Assembly (NCBI RefSeq): GCF_016632365.1
Contig: NZ_JAEPBH010000015.1
Span: forward strand, 1,790-65,789
Length of the DNA stretch: 64,000 bases
Reading direction: 5' to 3'
Source of the DNA: Tenebrionibacter intestinalis
GTDB lineage: Bacteria > Pseudomonadota > Gammaproteobacteria > Enterobacterales > Enterobacteriaceae
In this document: in pieces, positions 10,330 through 21,408 of the stretch
How positions within the stretch are numbered: position 1 is the first letter of the stretch
How the letters are laid out: each line of letters begins with the position of its first letter
Position numbers and translations under genes: made by a program
Notes under the pieces: model-generated
What the model saw: only the letters and a program-made list of their open reading frames with translations
What the model was told of the DNA's origin: nothing
The model's database searches: none

Positions 10330-10542
10330 GTGTTTTCCCCTAAAAGCTGTTTAAAAATCCGCTACAGGCGTCACACAGTTGTAACCTGGCGATGATTTGC
10401 GGACAATAAAGGCGTCTTAATATTTAAAAAAAATTATTGGGAACCTGGCAAATTTTCCACTCCCTTCTTATTCAGGGGGTTTTTACCGTGGAGCGGCGAC
10501 AGGGTTTTGCGGCGCTGAAAACAAGGGTTATCAGGAGCGAAC

Positions 10543-12279
10543 GTGCCACGTATTCGTATTTTATGGCTGGCCGGGTTATGGCTGGTGAGCGGTTTAGCGA
10601 GTGCTGCGACCATAAGGCTGCAGGTGGAAGGGCTAAGCGGCAGGCTTGAAAAAAATGTGCGCGCCCAGCTTTCTACCATCGAAACCGATGAGGTCACGGC
10701 GGACAGGCGTTTTCAGGCGCGCGTTGATGACGCCATTCGTGAAGGGTTAAAGGCGCTGGGTTATTACGAGCCGCAGATTGATTTTACGTTACTGCCAGCG
10801 CCCGCAGGCGGCGGCCGTCCGGTGCTTAAGGCAAACGTCCAGGCTGGGGAGCCGGTACGCATTGGCGGTACTGATGTGATACTACGCGGCGGCGCGCGCA
10901 CTGACGAGGATTACCTGGCGCTGCTGGGCGAACGCCCAAAAATTGGCACTGTACTCAATCACAGCGACTACGATAGCTTTAAAAAAAGCCTTACCGGCGT
11001 CGCGTTGCGTAAGGGCTATTTTGACAGCGAATTTAAAAAGAGCCAGCTTGGCGTATCCGTTGAGCGCCGCCAGGCATTCTGGGATATTGACTATGACAGC
11101 GGCGAGCGATACCGCTTCGGCCCTGTGACTTTTGACGGCTCCCAGATTCGGGAAGAATACTTGTATAGTCTGGTGCCGTTTGAGCAGGGCGATTATTACA
11201 GCTCAGCGGATCTGGCTGAGTTAAACCGCCGCCTGGCCGCCACGGGGTGGTTTAACTCCGTCGTTGTGGCGCCGGAGTTTGAAAAAGCCCGCCAGACAAA
11301 AAGGCTGCCGCTGCACGGCGTGGTTACTCCGCGCACCCGCAATACGATTGAAACGGGCGTCGGCTACTCGACCGACGTTGGGCCGCGCGTGAAGGCAACC
11401 TGGAAACGCCCGTGGGTGAATACCCGCGGGCACGGCTTTACCACCAGCGCCAGCATCTCCGCGCCGGAGCAGCAGCTTGATTTCAGCTATAAAATTCCCT
11501 TGCTTAAAAACCCGCTGGAACAGTATTACACGATACAGGGCGGTTTTAAGCGTACCGACCTGAATGATACGCAAGCCGATTCCACCACGCTTGCGCTGTC
11601 GCGCAACTGGGATATGTCCAGCGGCTGGCAGCGGGCGCTCAATCTGCGCTGGAGTCTCGACCACTTTACCCAGGGGAACGTGACTGACAGCACAATGCTG
11701 CTCTACCCCGGCGCCAGCCTGAGCCGCACGCGTTCGCGCGGCGGTCTGATGCCGAGCTGGGGTGACTCCCAGCGTTATTCTGTTGATTACTCAAGCACGC
11801 TTTGGGGTTCTGATATCGACTTTATTGTTTTGCAGGCGCAAAACGTCTGGATTCGTTCACTCTATGATAAGCATCGCTTCGTATTTCGCGGCAATCTGGG
11901 CTGGATTGAAACGAATGATTTCAGGCGCGTGCCGCCCGACCTGCGTTTCTTCGCCGGCGGCGATCGCAGTATTCGCGGCTATGACTACAAATCCATTTCT
12001 CCACGAGACGCGGATGGCTATCTGAGCGGCGCCTCTAAACTTATCACCGGTTCGGCAGAGTATCAGTACAACGTGACCGGCAAATGGTGGGGCGCGGTAT
12101 TTATTGATTCAGGTGAAGCGGTTAACGATATCAAGCAAAGCAATTTTAAAACTGGCGCGGGCGTCGGCGTGCGCTGGCAATCGCCGGTTGGGCCAGTGAA
12201 GCTTGACTTTGCCGTGCCGGTTGCCGATGACAAGGAGCACGGTTTGCAGTTCTACATCGGTCTGGGGCCTGAATTATGA
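10543..12279 (+). CDS. tamA: outer-membrane translocation and assembly protein TamA
   Basis: TamA is an Omp85-family outer-membrane protein that, with TamB, helps insert autotransporters and supports lipid transport to the outer membrane. The product has 578 residues (E. coli 577). A signal peptide ends at about GLASA. Three POTRA domains follow (about 25-265), then a 16-strand barrel whose diagnostic loop motif [14 protein letters not shown] is present and whose C-terminal signature ends in L. The start codon is GTG, preceded by AGGAG at 10532-10536. The stop overlaps the tamB start by 4 nt, so translation is coupled. Confidence 0.97.
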   Translation: MPRIRILWLAGLWLVSGLASAATIRLQVEGLSGRLEKNVRAQLSTIETDEVTADRRFQARVDDAIREGLKALGYYEPQIDFTLLPAPAGGGRPVLKANVQAGEPVRIGGTDVILRGGARTDEDYLALLGERPKIGTVLNHSDYDSFKKSLTGVALRKGYFDSEFKKSQLGVSVERRQAFWDIDYDSGERYRFGPVTFDGSQIREEYLYSLVPFEQGDYYSSADLAELNRRLAATGWFNSVVVAPEFEKARQTKRLPLHGVVTPRTRNTIETGVGYSTDVGPRVKATWKRPWVNTRGHGFTTSASISAPEQQLDFSYKIPLLKNPLEQYYTIQGGFKRTDLNDTQADSTTLALSRNWDMSSGWQRALNLRWSLDHFTQGNVTDSTMLLYPGASLSRTRSRGGLMPSWGDSQRYSVDYSSTLWGSDIDFIVLQAQNVWIRSLYDKHRFVFRGNLGWIETNDFRRVPPDLRFFAGGDRSIRGYDYKSISPRDADGYLSGASKLITGSAEYQYNVTGKWWGAVFIDSGEAVNDIKQSNFKTGAGVGVRWQSPVGPVKLDFAVPVADDKEHGLQFYIGLGPEL

Positions 12280-15200
12280 AACGCTGGAAGAAAATTAGCC
12301 TCGCCGTGCTGGTGGTATTGCTGCTTGTTATCGGCGCAGTGGGGTTGCTGGTGGGCACGACGACGGGCCTGCATACGATCTTTAAAGCCGCTAACCGCTG
12401 GGTGCCGGGGTTACACATAAGCCAGGTGACCGGCGGCTGGCGTGATCTGACGTTAAAAAACGTGACCTACGAACAGCCGGGCGTGAACGTGCAGGCCGGT
12501 GAGCTGCATCTGGCAGTGAAACTCAGTTGCCTGCGCGACAGTCGCCTGTGCGTAAACGATATCTCTCTTAGCGATATCAACGTGGCGATTGATACCAAAA
12601 AAATGCCGCCGTCTGATCCTGCCCCGGAAGAAGACAGCGGCCCGCTTAACCTGAGCGCGCCATATCCCATCACGCTCAGCCGCGTGGCGCTGAGCAATGT
12701 GAATATAAAAATCGACGACACTACCGTATCGGTGATGTCTTTTACCTCGGGGCTGAACTGGGAGGCGCGCGACATGACGCTTATGCCCAGCAGCCTGCAA
12801 GGATTATTGATTGCGCTGCCTGAAGCGGCGCAAGTGGCGCAGGAGCAGGTCGTTGAGCCGAAGATAGAAAAGCCCAAAGCCAGCGAGCCTCCCTTAGGGG
12901 AAACGTTACGCGAGATGTTCTCAAAGCCGCTGTTGCCGGAGATGACCGATGTTGACCTGCCGGTTAACCTCAATATTCAGGCGTTTCGCGGCGAGCGTTT
13001 ACGCCTGACCGGCGATGTCGATCTGATGGTCAACAGTTTGCTGCTTAAAGTAAGCAGCAGCAACGGCCGGATGAGCCTTGATACGCTGGATATTGATACG
13101 GATAAAGGCACCGTTAACGCCAGCGGCAGCGCGCAATTGCGCGGTAGCTGGCCGGTGGCGATGACCCTGAACAGCAGCCTGAACGTTGATCCTGTTAAGG
13201 GTGAGAAAATCAAACTAAAAATCGGCGGCGCGCTGCGTGAGCAACTGGAACTGGGCGTGAGCCTTTCCGGGCCGATTGGCGTGGATGCGCGCGCGCAAAC
13301 CCGGCTGGCGGAAGCCGGATTGCCGCTCAATCTTGAGGTGAACAGCAAGCAGCTTTACTGGCCGCTGGACGGGAAAAAAGCCTATCAGGCCGACGACCTG
13401 AAGTTCAAACTGACCGGCAAAATGACCGACTATACGTTATCGATGCGCACTGCGGTGAAAGGCGAGCAGATACCGCCTGCCGTCATTACGCTGGATGCGA
13501 AGGGGAATGAGCGGCAGGTTAATCTTGATAAGCTGCGCGTGGCGGCGTTACAGGGCAATATCGACCTTAAGGCGGTGCTGGACTGGCAGCAGGCGATTAG
13601 CTGGCGCAGTGAACTGTCGCTTGAGGGCATCAATACCGCAAAGCAGATGCCGGACTGGCCTGCAAAACTCGATGGCCTGATTAAAACGCGCGGCAGTCTG
13701 TACGGCGGTAGCTGGCAGATGGACGTCCCTGAGCTGAACATTACCGGCAACGTGAAGCAAAACCGCGTTGACGTTAACGGCAAGCTGAAGGGGAACAGCT
13801 ATATGCAGTGGAACATTCCGGGGCTGCACGCAGCGTTGGGGCGTAACACGGTTGATATTAAAGGCGATTTGAGCGATAAGGCGCTGGCGCTGGATGCCAG
13901 TATTGATGCGCCGAATCTGGATAACGCGCTGCCGGGCCTCGGCGGTACGGCTAAGGGCCATATAAAAGTACTTGGTACGCTCAAGGCGCCGCAGATTCAG
14001 GCTGATATTACGGCCAACAGCCTGCGCTGGCAGGCATTGTCCATTGCCCGCGTAATACTTAAAGGCGATGTCAAATCCGGCGAACAGATAGCCGGCACGC
14101 TCGGCCTGCGGGTGGATAGTATCCGCCAGCCGGACGTGGATATTCGCCAGGTCACACTGGATGCCAAAGGCAGCGAACAGCAACACCAGATGCAACTGCG
14201 CGTTCAGGGCGAGCCGGTGTCCGGCCATTTACAGCTAAGCGGCGCGTTTGACCGTAAAGCGCAGCGCTGGCGCGGCCAGTTAAGCGATACGCGTTTTGAT
14301 ACGCCCGTTGGCCCGTGGACGCTGACGCGCGCGATTGCGCTCGATTATCGCGGACAGGAGCAAAAGATTAGCGTAGGGCCGCACTGCTGGAATAATCCTG
14401 ACGCTGAGCTTTGCGTGCCGCAAACCATTGATGCCGGGGCGAGCGGACGTGCGCAGATCAACCTTAACCGCTTCTCTCTGGCGATGCTTAAGCCGTTTTT
14501 GCCGAAAGAAACGCAGGCCAGCGGCGTGTTCAGCGGTAAGGCCGACGTGAGTTGGGACAATAACGGCGGCCTGCCGCAGGGGAAAGTTACGCTACAGGGA
14601 CGCGGTGTTAAAATCACACAACTGGTGAACCAGAACCCGCTGCCGGTGGCGTTTGATACGCTGAACCTTGATGCTGAGCTGCGCAACAACCGCGCCCTGC
14701 TTGGCTGGATGATTCGGTTGCACAATAACGGCCAGTTCGATGGCCAGGTACAGGTTAACGATCCGCAGGGGCAGCGCGGCCTGGCGGGCGATATTCATAT
14801 ACGCAACTTCTCACTGGCGATGATTAACGCTATTTTCTCACGCGGCGAGAAGGCCGCTGGCGCGCTTAATGCCAGCCTGCGGCTGGGCGGCAATGCCCAG
14901 CGCCCGCAGCTCTACGGCGATCTGAAACTGAACGGGCTGGATATTGATGCGAATTTTATGCCGTTTGACATGCAACCCAGCGAGCTGGCGCTGCTCTTCA
15001 ACGGCATGACATCACAGCTTCAGGGCGTGGTTCGCACTCAGCGCGGGCAGATTAACCTCAGTGGCGACGCCGACTGGAGTCAGCTTGAGAACTGGCGCGC
15101 GCGCATTGCCGCGAAAGGGAACCGGGTGCGTATTACCGTGCCGCCTATGGTACGGCTTGACGTATCGCCGGATGTGGTATTTGAAGCTACGCCTGCGCTG

Positions 15201-16049
15201 TTTACGCTCAATGGCAATGTGGATGTGCCCTGGGCGCGTATCGTAGTGCACGACCTGCCGGAAAGCGCGGTTGGGGTTTCCAGCGATGAGGTGTTGCTTG
15301 ATAAGAATCTGCAGCCGAAAGAGGCCAAAACGGCGGCGATCCCGATCAACAGTAATCTGACCGTCCATGTAGGTAAAAATGTGCATATGAGCGCTTTTGG
15401 CCTGAAGGCGCGGCTGGAAGGCGATCTGAAAGTGGCGCAGGATAAACAGGGGCTGGGGCTTAACGGGCAGATTAATATTCCGCAGGGGCGCTTCCACGCT
15501 TATGGTCAGGACCTGCTGGTTAATAAAGGCGAGTTGCTGTTCTCCGGCCCGCCGGATCAGCCGTTGCTTAACATTGAAGCTATCCGTAATCCGGAAGCTA
15601 CCGAAGACAACGTGACTGCCGGGGTTCGCGTTACCGGGCAGGCGGATGAACCTAAAGTGGAGATCTTCTCCGATCCGTCAATGCCCCAGCAGGAAGCGCT
15701 TTCTTATTTGTTACGCGGACATGGCCTGGACAGTACGGGCAGCGACAGTCAGGAAATGACCTCGATGCTTATTGGTTTGGGGGTTGCGCAAAGTGGGCAG
15801 GTTGTGGGTAAAATCGGGGAGACCTTCGGCGTCAGTAATCTGGCGCTGGACACTACGGGGGTGGGGGATTCATCCCAGGTAGTCGTCAGCGGTTACGTGC
15901 TGCCAGGTCTGCAGGTGAAATACGGAATGGGTATCTTTGATTCGCTGGCAACCTTGACGTTACGCTATCGCCTCATGCCTAAACTGTACCTGGAAGCGGT
16001 GTCTGGCGTAGATCAGGCACTCGATCTGCTCTATCAGTTTGAGTTTTAG
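12276..16049 (+). CDS. tamB: inner-membrane-anchored translocation and assembly subunit TamB
   Basis: This 1257-residue protein (E. coli 1259) is an AsmA-like beta-taco protein. One N-terminal membrane helix (about residues 9-29) is followed by a very long periplasmic beta region. The region ends in the DUF490/TamB_C domain (about 900-1257, with [18 protein letters not shown] and [11 protein letters not shown]). It spans the periplasm, contacts the TamA POTRA domains and is one of the redundant phospholipid conduits together with YhdP and YdbH. The ATGA overlap with tamA and the 2-nt gap to ytfP indicate one operon tamA-tamB-ytfP. No interruption is seen over the 3.8 kb. Confidence 0.97.
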   Translation: MKRWKKISLAVLVVLLLVIGAVGLLVGTTTGLHTIFKAANRWVPGLHISQVTGGWRDLTLKNVTYEQPGVNVQAGELHLAVKLSCLRDSRLCVNDISLSDINVAIDTKKMPPSDPAPEEDSGPLNLSAPYPITLSRVALSNVNIKIDDTTVSVMSFTSGLNWEARDMTLMPSSLQGLLIALPEAAQVAQEQVVEPKIEKPKASEPPLGETLREMFSKPLLPEMTDVDLPVNLNIQAFRGERLRLTGDVDLMVNSLLLKVSSSNGRMSLDTLDIDTDKGTVNASGSAQLRGSWPVAMTLNSSLNVDPVKGEKIKLKIGGALREQLELGVSLSGPIGVDARAQTRLAEAGLPLNLEVNSKQLYWPLDGKKAYQADDLKFKLTGKMTDYTLSMRTAVKGEQIPPAVITLDAKGNERQVNLDKLRVAALQGNIDLKAVLDWQQAISWRSELSLEGINTAKQMPDWPAKLDGLIKTRGSLYGGSWQMDVPELNITGNVKQNRVDVNGKLKGNSYMQWNIPGLHAALGRNTVDIKGDLSDKALALDASIDAPNLDNALPGLGGTAKGHIKVLGTLKAPQIQADITANSLRWQALSIARVILKGDVKSGEQIAGTLGLRVDSIRQPDVDIRQVTLDAKGSEQQHQMQLRVQGEPVSGHLQLSGAFDRKAQRWRGQLSDTRFDTPVGPWTLTRAIALDYRGQEQKISVGPHCWNNPDAELCVPQTIDAGASGRAQINLNRFSLAMLKPFLPKETQASGVFSGKADVSWDNNGGLPQGKVTLQGRGVKITQLVNQNPLPVAFDTLNLDAELRNNRALLGWMIRLHNNGQFDGQVQVNDPQGQRGLAGDIHIRNFSLAMINAIFSRGEKAAGALNASLRLGGNAQRPQLYGDLKLNGLDIDANFMPFDMQPSELALLFNGMTSQLQGVVRTQRGQINLSGDADWSQLENWRARIAAKGNRVRITVPPMVRLDVSPDVVFEATPALFTLNGNVDVPWARIVVHDLPESAVGVSSDEVLLDKNLQPKEAKTAAIPINSNLTVHVGKNVHMSAFGLKARLEGDLKVAQDKQGLGLNGQINIPQGRFHAYGQDLLVNKGELLFSGPPDQPLLNIEAIRNPEATEDNVTAGVRVTGQADEPKVEIFSDPSMPQQEALSYLLRGHGLDSTGSDSQEMTSMLIGLGVAQSGQVVGKIGETFGVSNLALDTTGVGDSSQVVVSGYVLPGLQVKYGMGIFDSLATLTLRYRLMPKLYLEAVSGVDQALDLLYQFEF

Positions 16050-16051
16050 CA

Positions 16052-16396
16052 ATGCGAATATTTGTCTATGGCAGTTTACGGCGCAAACAGGGCAACAGCC
16101 ACTGGATGACCAATGCTCTGTTGCTCGGTGAACATTGTGAACAGGGTTATCGGCTCTACAGCCTCGGCCATTATCCGGGCGCGGTGCCGGGCGAAGGGGC
16201 TGTGAACGGTGAAGTTTACCGCATTGACGCCAGCACCCTGGCTGAGCTGGACGCGCTGCGTACGAAAGGCGGAGAATATCAGCGTAAGCTGATTCGCACG
16301 CCTTACGGCAGCGCGTGGATGTACGTCTACCAGCGCCCGGTTGATGGATTAACGCCAATCGACAGCGGCGACTGGCTGGACAGGGAGGAGAGCTGA
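16052..16396 (+). CDS. ytfP: gamma-glutamylcyclotransferase-like protein YtfP
   Basis: The 114-residue product matches E. coli YtfP (113). It has the small beta-barrel fold of the gamma-glutamylcyclotransferase/AIG2-like family. The phosphate-loop-like N-terminus FVYGSLRR, GHYPGAVPGEG and the acidic residue of VNGEVYRID are visible. The natural substrate is not established. It is the third gene of the tamA-tamB-ytfP operon, two nt after the tamB stop. In E. coli the chpBS toxin-antitoxin genes follow; here only terminators follow. Confidence 0.94.
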   Translation: MRIFVYGSLRRKQGNSHWMTNALLLGEHCEQGYRLYSLGHYPGAVPGEGAVNGEVYRIDASTLAELDALRTKGGEYQRKLIRTPYGSAWMYVYQRPVDGLTPIDSGDWLDREES

Positions 16397-16539
16397 CTGC
16401 GCGTGGGTTAACGCCTGTGCAAGTTCGCTATGCTTCGGTGTGGCGAAACGGTCGGCAAACGCCGGGCTGAAAGATTTTGGCCCAAAACGCCAGAAATTAA
16501 CTATATAAATCAAAAGATTAATTTTAGGTGGGTAGTTGC

Positions 16540-16570
16540 AAAGAGGGCAAAACGATGTTTTGCCCTCTTT
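16540..16570. terminator. strong 14-bp hairpin after ytfP
   Basis: AAAGAGGGCAAAAC (16540-16553) pairs perfectly with GTTTTGCCCTCTTT (16557-16570) around a 3-nt loop. A-rich and T-rich arms make it usable in both directions. Confidence 0.75.
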
Positions 16571-16582
16571 GTTAATAAAGAG

Positions 16583-16606
16583 ATCGCGCTTCGGCGCGGT
16601 TTTTTA
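16583..16606 (+). terminator. second terminator after ytfP
   Basis: A GC-rich stem with a UUCG tetraloop (ATCGCGC / TTCG / GCGCGGT) is followed by six T. It is a textbook intrinsic terminator and probably ends the tamAB-ytfP transcript. Between the ytfP stop and here I see no gene. Confidence 0.85.
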
Positions 16607-16642
16607 TGGAAATAAGTAAACGCACACCGGAAACACAGGCGC

Positions 16643-16677
16643 AAAAAAATGCCGACCAGCGTTTAGCCGCTCGGCAT
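16643..16677 (-). terminator. terminator of ppa
   Basis: ATGCCGA (16649-16655) and TCGGCAT (16671-16677) form a stem. On the minus strand it is followed by a run of seven T, which suits the leftward ppa transcript. Confidence 0.8.
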
Positions 16678-16711
16678 GATTTGACCGCAGGCATGCCTGC
16701 ATGTGAAAACG

Positions 16712-17242
16712 TTACTTTTTCGCTGCGCGTTCGAAAGAAGAGATAATTTCGGCTTTTGCGGCTTCGGCGTTGCCCCAGCCGTCAACTTTCACCCATTTGC
16801 CTTTTTCCAGATCTTTGTAGTGCTCAAAGAAATGGGTTATCTGAGCTTTCAGCAGCTCTGGCAGGTCGTCCACATCCTTAATGTGATCGTACTCTTTGCT
16901 TAGCTTTGTGTGTGGCACGGCAACAAGCTTTGCGTCTTCGCCGGCTTCGTCGGTCATTTTCAGCACGCCGATTGGGCGGCAGCGAATAACCGCGCCTGGC
17001 TGCAGCGGATACGGCGTTGGCACCAGTACGTCAACCGGGTCGCCGTCCAGAGACAAGGTATGGTTGATATAGCCGTAGTTGCACGGATAGAACATCGCAG
17101 TAGACATGAAACGGTCAACAAACAGCGCGCCGCTTTCTTTATCAACTTCGTATTTGATTGGGTCGGCATTTGCCGGGATTTCGATAATAACGTAGATATC
17201 TTCCGGCAGATCTTTTCCCGCAGGAACGTTCAGTAAGCTCAT
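16712..17242 (-). CDS. ppa: inorganic pyrophosphatase
   Basis: The 176-residue protein is a family I soluble inorganic pyrophosphatase, as in E. coli. It hydrolyses pyrophosphate in the cytosol and so drives nucleic-acid and protein synthesis; the enzyme is a Mg2+-dependent hexamer. Active-site residues are visible: the metal-binding cluster [30 protein letters not shown] and the C-terminal [20 protein letters not shown]. The start has an AAGGAATC site. The gene stands alone with its own terminator. Confidence 0.98.
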   Translation of the reverse strand: MSLLNVPAGKDLPEDIYVIIEIPANADPIKYEVDKESGALFVDRFMSTAMFYPCNYGYINHTLSLDGDPVDVLVPTPYPLQPGAVIRCRPIGVLKMTDEAGEDAKLVAVPHTKLSKEYDHIKDVDDLPELLKAQITHFFEHYKDLEKGKWVKVDGWGNAEAAKAEIISSFERAAKK

Positions 17243-17465
17243 GTTTGATTCCTTAAACTGTGTGGCAACCAGTGCCGCACATTATAGCCAGGACACAACG
17301 TAAAAGTCTTCGCCTGATTTCGCCGCAGCCGGGGAGCGAGACGGGCGGCAAAGTCCGGTCATTTCTGATGCGGCTTCAGGTTCGATACGTGCGAAAGCAA
17401 CGAAACGCCTGCGCAAAAGGAAACGGTATAGCGTAAGGGGGAGCCTTTAAGCCTGGGCAGACGGA

Positions 17466-17804
17466 CTATTCGATGGCCTGAAATATCAAAAAGATGCACA
17501 GCAGGCTTATCAGAACCAGAATCAGCCAGGACATTTGGTAAAAAACGTGCTGGTTTGACATGACGGCTACCTTGCGCAATTCAGGTGATGAGTAATGGCG
17601 AAAGATGCGGTGGAAAGTCACAAGATAGGTAACGCAATAGAGCGGCCAGATACACAGTGTCCAGAGCGCCAGCGTTTTGCCGCCAGCCAGCCACAAACAC
17701 AGCGGAATGGCGAAGAATACCGGCGTCGCTATTTTCTCTAATTTTTTTAGTCTGTTCGTGACAATAGCGTCCTGATTGTAATGCGGAGTTGTCATTGTCT
17801 TCAT
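17466..17804 (-). CDS. small inner-membrane protein of unknown function
   Basis: I do not recognise this 112-residue protein. It has a charged N-terminus (about residues 1-25, RLKKLEKIA) followed by three likely membrane helices. They are at about 28-45 (ATPVFFAIPLCLWLAGG), 47-65 (LALWTLCIWPLYCVTYLV) and 90-111 (MSWLILVLISLLCIFLIFQ). A basic loop lies between the second and third. GAGAGC precedes the ATG at 17804; a second ATG three codons later is possible. It sits alone between ppa and an AT-rich gene-free stretch, in the place where E. coli has ytfQRT-yjfF. It may be genus-specific. Confidence 0.5.
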   Translation of the reverse strand: MKTMTTPHYNQDAIVTNRLKKLEKIATPVFFAIPLCLWLAGGKTLALWTLCIWPLYCVTYLVTFHRIFRHYSSPELRKVAVMSNQHVFYQMSWLILVLISLLCIFLIFQAIE

Positions 17805-17844
17805 TGCTATTGCTCTCGGAACGATGAGACGGGAAAGGAGTCAT

Positions 17845-18596
17845 TTTGACGGCGATAGAAAACGCCAGCAGTTCTCAAAGGCATAGGATATTGGCCTGTC
17901 GACAGGTGTGCTTAGGTAGCGTAATGATATTTTTCATTAATTAAAACATTATTCCTGGAGTATAGGTCAATGTTTCAGAATCTGGAAAACTATTTTTTAT
18001 AACCCATTTTTTATAACCCAGCCTGTTCCGGCTGGTATTCGTGCCGGATGCTAACATATTCTTTAAATGAGTGTGAATCAGTTAAAGTAAAAAAAGCTTT
18101 TTTTGATGCCAAATCTTTTTTACGTTTTCATGTTATCGGCCTACTGTCTGGCTGCAAATTACCCGTTTAAAGATAGCAGACGTTACGCAATCGTGCGCGC
18201 GGCAGGGTGATTTTTTCTGTATCAGCAGGCTATTTTTAATTATTTCTGTAAAAAGTTGAAAAGGAACCATTACAGAATTTTTCTTCATTGATTAGCATGG
18301 TAAAACTATTTTCTTATGAGCGTCGGTGTGAAAAATATTTCATTTCTGGCCCTCAGGCTTTTCCTTGCCTGCAATTTTTGGTGGGTAATTATGACGATAG
18401 CCAATATTAATATCCGCTTATTTATTTCAGCTATGCTTATTTATTTCACCCGATTTATCAGGGGATTGCTTTTCGCTTATTTGGCGGAAAAATGCATTCA
18501 GGTAGCGCGCATTTACAGTCGTTACAGTCTGTTGCTTATTCAAGCCTTGCGGGCAGTGAGGGGAGAGTAGGCGCCCCGGCTGGGGCGCAGGGGGGA
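17845..18596. other. AT-rich gene-free stretch between the small membrane gene and fbp
   Basis: About 750 bp of clearly lower GC than the flanks. It contains no open frame with a convincing start and family match. A short tandem duplication lies at 17992-18019 and a GC-rich hairpin (GCGCCCC/GGGGCGC, 18571-18588) lies just beyond the fbp stop. E. coli carries the galactofuranose ABC genes ytfQRT-yjfF here. The AT-rich character suggests residual foreign or H-NS-bound DNA, which is inference only. Confidence 0.6.
17992..18019 (+). repeat. tandem duplication of a 14-bp unit
   Basis: ATTTTTTATAACCC occurs twice in direct succession (17992-18005 and 18006-18019). It looks like replication slippage in AT-rich non-coding DNA; no role is evident. 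Confidence 0.8.
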
Positions 18597-19595
18597 TTAA
18601 TTATCCGGGTTTTCGCGAATGAAACGCTCAACATCGTCCACCATATGGTCAGATCCGACGAAAAATGAGCGACGCTGGTGCAGGCTGTCCGGCACAATAT
18701 CCAGAATGCGTTGCCTGCCGTCGCTTGCCTTTCCGCCCGCCTGCTCGGCAAGAAACGCCATCGGGTTACATTCGTAAAGCAGGCGCAGCTTGCCTTCAGG
18801 GTGGCTGGCGGTGCTTGGGTAAAGATAAATCCCGCCTTTAAGCAGGTTGCGATGAAAATCTGCAACCAGTGAACCAATATAGCGCGACGTATAAGGGCGC
18901 TGCGTGGCCTGATCCTCTTCCTGGCAGAATTTGATGTATTTTTTCACGCCCTGCGGAAAGCGAATATAGTTGCCTTCATTAATGGAATACATACGGCCCC
19001 GCGCCGGAAAACGCATGCGTTCCTGGCTTAGGCAAAATACGCCAAGCGTGGGGTCATAGGTGAAGGCATGTACGCCGCAGCCGGTGGTATACACCAACAT
19101 AGTGGAGGAGCCGTATACAACATAGCCTGCAGCCACCTGCCTGTTGCCCGGCTGCAGAAAATCTTCCATCGTTACTGGCATGCCGACCGGCGTGACGCGA
19201 CGATAGATAGAGAAAATGGTCCCGACAGAGACGTTAACATCAATGTTTGAGGAACCGTCCAGCGGATCCATCAGCACGACATATTTCGCGTGCTCACAGC
19301 CCTCAAACACCACGATTTCATCTTCTTCTTCAGAAGCGATACCGGCCACGATATCGCGTGCTTTAAGCGCCGCTTTAAGTTTTTCATTAGCGAACAGATC
19401 GAGCTTTTGCTGCTCTTCGCCCTGCACATTTTCTGCTCCGCTTGCGCCGAGAATATCCACCAGACCCGCTTTGTTGATATCGCGATGGATAATTTTCGCG
19501 CCGAGCTTTATCGCCGAAAGCAGCGCCGTCAGCTCGCCTGTGGCATGAGAGAATTCGTGCTGTTTCTCGACAATAAATTCACCTAACGTCTTCAT
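18597..19595 (-). CDS. fbp: fructose-1,6-bisphosphatase class I
   Basis: The 332-residue product has exactly the E. coli Fbp length. It removes the 1-phosphate of fructose 1,6-bisphosphate, the committed step of gluconeogenesis, and is inhibited by AMP. Metal and substrate motifs are intact: ASEEEDE (about residues 95-101), [13 protein letters not shown] and the C-terminal ATVMLVYTTG-like and [21 protein letters not shown] segments. An AGGGA site precedes the ATG. It is divergent from mpl across 172 bp, the conserved enterobacterial arrangement. Confidence 0.98.
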   Translation of the reverse strand: MKTLGEFIVEKQHEFSHATGELTALLSAIKLGAKIIHRDINKAGLVDILGASGAENVQGEEQQKLDLFANEKLKAALKARDIVAGIASEEEDEIVVFEGCEHAKYVVLMDPLDGSSNIDVNVSVGTIFSIYRRVTPVGMPVTMEDFLQPGNRQVAAGYVVYGSSTMLVYTTGCGVHAFTYDPTLGVFCLSQERMRFPARGRMYSINEGNYIRFPQGVKKYIKFCQEEDQATQRPYTSRYIGSLVADFHRNLLKGGIYLYPSTASHPEGKLRLLYECNPMAFLAEQAGGKASDGRQRILDIVPDSLHQRRSFFVGSDHMVDDVERFIRENPDN

Positions 19596-19767
19596 AAATC
19601 AATCCCTGCATTCGCTTGTTGGAATAACAGGAAACGAGCTTAACAAAAAATCAACGACAGGCGCACAGGTGAATCGCGCCAGCTAGCTATAGAAAAACCT
19701 GAAAGGGCGTAGTTCCCCCCTTCACATAGGGGTAGAATGTGCGCCGAACTTACCAGGGGTAGTAACT

Positions 19768-21141
19768 ATGCGTATTCATATTCTGGGGATCTGCGGCACC
19801 TTTATGGGGGGCCTGGCTATACTGGCACGCGCGCTCGGGCATGACGTCACCGGTTCGGACGATAATGTTTATCCGCCGATGAGCACATTGCTGGAACAGC
19901 AGGGGATCGAACTTATTCAGGGCTATGACGCCGCTCAGCTTGAGCCGCGTCCTGACCTTGTTATCATCGGTAACGCTATGACGCGTGGTAACCCGTGTGT
20001 GGAAGCGGTGCTGGAACAGAGCATTCCTTATATGTCCGGCCCGCAGTGGCTGCACGATTTTGTATTGCGCGACCGCTGGGTTATCGCCATTGCCGGCACG
20101 CATGGCAAAACGACGACGGCAGGCATGGCGGCCTGGATTCTGGAACAGTGCGGCTATCAGCCGGGCTTTGTGATTGGCGGCGTGCCGGGCAACTTTGATG
20201 TCTCTGCCCGCCCCGGCGGCAGCCCGTTTTTTGTGATTGAAGCCGATGAGTATGATTGCGCGTTTTTTGATAAGCGATCTAAATTTGTTCATTACTGCCC
20301 GCGCACGCTGGTGCTCAACAATCTTGAGTTTGACCATGCGGACATTTTTGACGACCTGAAAGCAATTCAGAAACAGTTCCATCATCTGGTGCGTATTGTG
20401 CCGGGGCAGGGGCGTATTCTGTGGCCTGAAAGCGACGCTAATCTGAAACAGGTCATTGGCATGGGGTGCTGGAGCGAGCAGGAAACAGCGGGCGAGCACG
20501 GGCGCTGGCAGGCGAAGAAATTAACCAATGACGGCGCCAACTGGCAGGTTTGGTTAGACGGCGAATGTGTGGGTGAAGTGAACTGGTCGCTTGTGGGCGA
20601 ACACAATATGCACAATGGCCTGATGGCTATTGCCGCCGCGCGCCATGTGGGCATTGCGCCAGCGCAGGCCGCAAAAGCGTTAGGCGGATTTGTCAATGCT
20701 CGCCGCCGCCTCGAACTGCGCGGCGAAGCCGGTGGCGTGGCGGTTTATGATGATTTTGCCCACCACCCGACGGCCATCCTCGCCACTCTGGCCGCGCTGC
20801 GCGGAAAAGTTGGCGGTACGGCGCGTATCCTGGCCGTGCTGGAACCGCGCTCCAATACCATGAAAATGGGGATCAGCAAGGACGAACTGGCGCCAGCGCT
20901 GGGTCGTGCGGACGAAGTCTTTCTGCTTCAGCCGCAGCATATACCGTGGCAGGTGGCGGAAGTGGCGGAAGCCTGTATTCAGCCTTCGCACTGGAGCGCC
21001 GATCTGGATGAACTGGTCGGGATGATTGTGAAATCTGCACAGCCTGGCGACACTATTCTTGTTATGAGCAATGGCGGATTTGGCGGTATTCATCAGAAAT
21101 TACTCGATGCGCTGGCGAAAAAACCAGCGGAAACCGCATAA
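19768..21141 (+). CDS. mpl: UDP-N-acetylmuramate:L-alanyl-gamma-D-glutamyl-meso-diaminopimelate ligase Mpl
   Basis: Mpl joins the recycled murein tripeptide L-Ala-D-Glu-mDAP directly to UDP-MurNAc in the cytosol, a shortcut in peptidoglycan recycling. The 457 residues equal E. coli Mpl. The Mur-ligase features are visible: N-terminal HILGICGTFMGG, the ATP-binding GTHGKTTTAGM (about residues 111-121), the central FVIEADEYDCAFFDKRSKF and the C-terminal DDFAHHPTAI. The RBS is AGGGG. The gene stands alone and converges with the TPM-domain gene. Confidence 0.97.
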   Translation: MRIHILGICGTFMGGLAILARALGHDVTGSDDNVYPPMSTLLEQQGIELIQGYDAAQLEPRPDLVIIGNAMTRGNPCVEAVLEQSIPYMSGPQWLHDFVLRDRWVIAIAGTHGKTTTAGMAAWILEQCGYQPGFVIGGVPGNFDVSARPGGSPFFVIEADEYDCAFFDKRSKFVHYCPRTLVLNNLEFDHADIFDDLKAIQKQFHHLVRIVPGQGRILWPESDANLKQVIGMGCWSEQETAGEHGRWQAKKLTNDGANWQVWLDGECVGEVNWSLVGEHNMHNGLMAIAAARHVGIAPAQAAKALGGFVNARRRLELRGEAGGVAVYDDFAHHPTAILATLAALRGKVGGTARILAVLEPRSNTMKMGISKDELAPALGRADEVFLLQPQHIPWQVAEVAEACIQPSHWSADLDELVGMIVKSAQPGDTILVMSNGGFGGIHQKLLDALAKKPAETA

Positions 21142-21147
21142 CGGGCG

Positions 21148-21211
21148 TGATTCGCCAGCAGCCTCGCTTTGACGACAATGCGGCACAGGGGGGGGGCGGA
21201 CTGGCGAATCA
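21148..21211. repeat. long-looped inverted repeat after mpl
   Basis: TGATTCGCCAG (21148-21158) and CTGGCGAATCA (21201-21211) are perfect 11-bp arms around a 42-nt loop that includes a run of nine G. An A tract follows the right arm. It may be a transcript-stabilising or terminating structure; the role is unknown. Confidence 0.6.
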
Positions 21212-21261
21212 AAAAAACCATCAGAAACGCATCAGGCCTGCTAAACCCGCCTCTGAATGTT

Positions 21262-21296
21262 AACAAAAGGGCAACGAGTGGGTTGCCCGCTTTGTT
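21262..21296. terminator. bidirectional terminator between mpl and the TPM gene
   Basis: An interrupted stem pairs AACAAA-GGGCAAC with GTTGCCC-TTTGTT. It sits between two convergent genes and can serve both. Confidence 0.6.
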
Positions 21297-21408
21297 GATA
21301 TCAAACCAAATTCAACGTACTGGTTTTTCTTGTGGGAACATTCGCCCCGGCACTTGTCAGCGGCATCCATGCAGGATTAAGGGACGAAGCCTGGTGAAGG
21401 AACGTGAC

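Noticed and set aside
16430-16615. Small frame between ytfP and ppa
   Set aside because: It runs through two strong terminator hairpins and has no plausible start signal.
18316-18570. 84-codon plus-strand frame rich in hydrophobic residues in the AT-rich stretch
   Set aside because: No convincing ribosome-binding site, no family resemblance, and AT-rich DNA yields such frames by chance.
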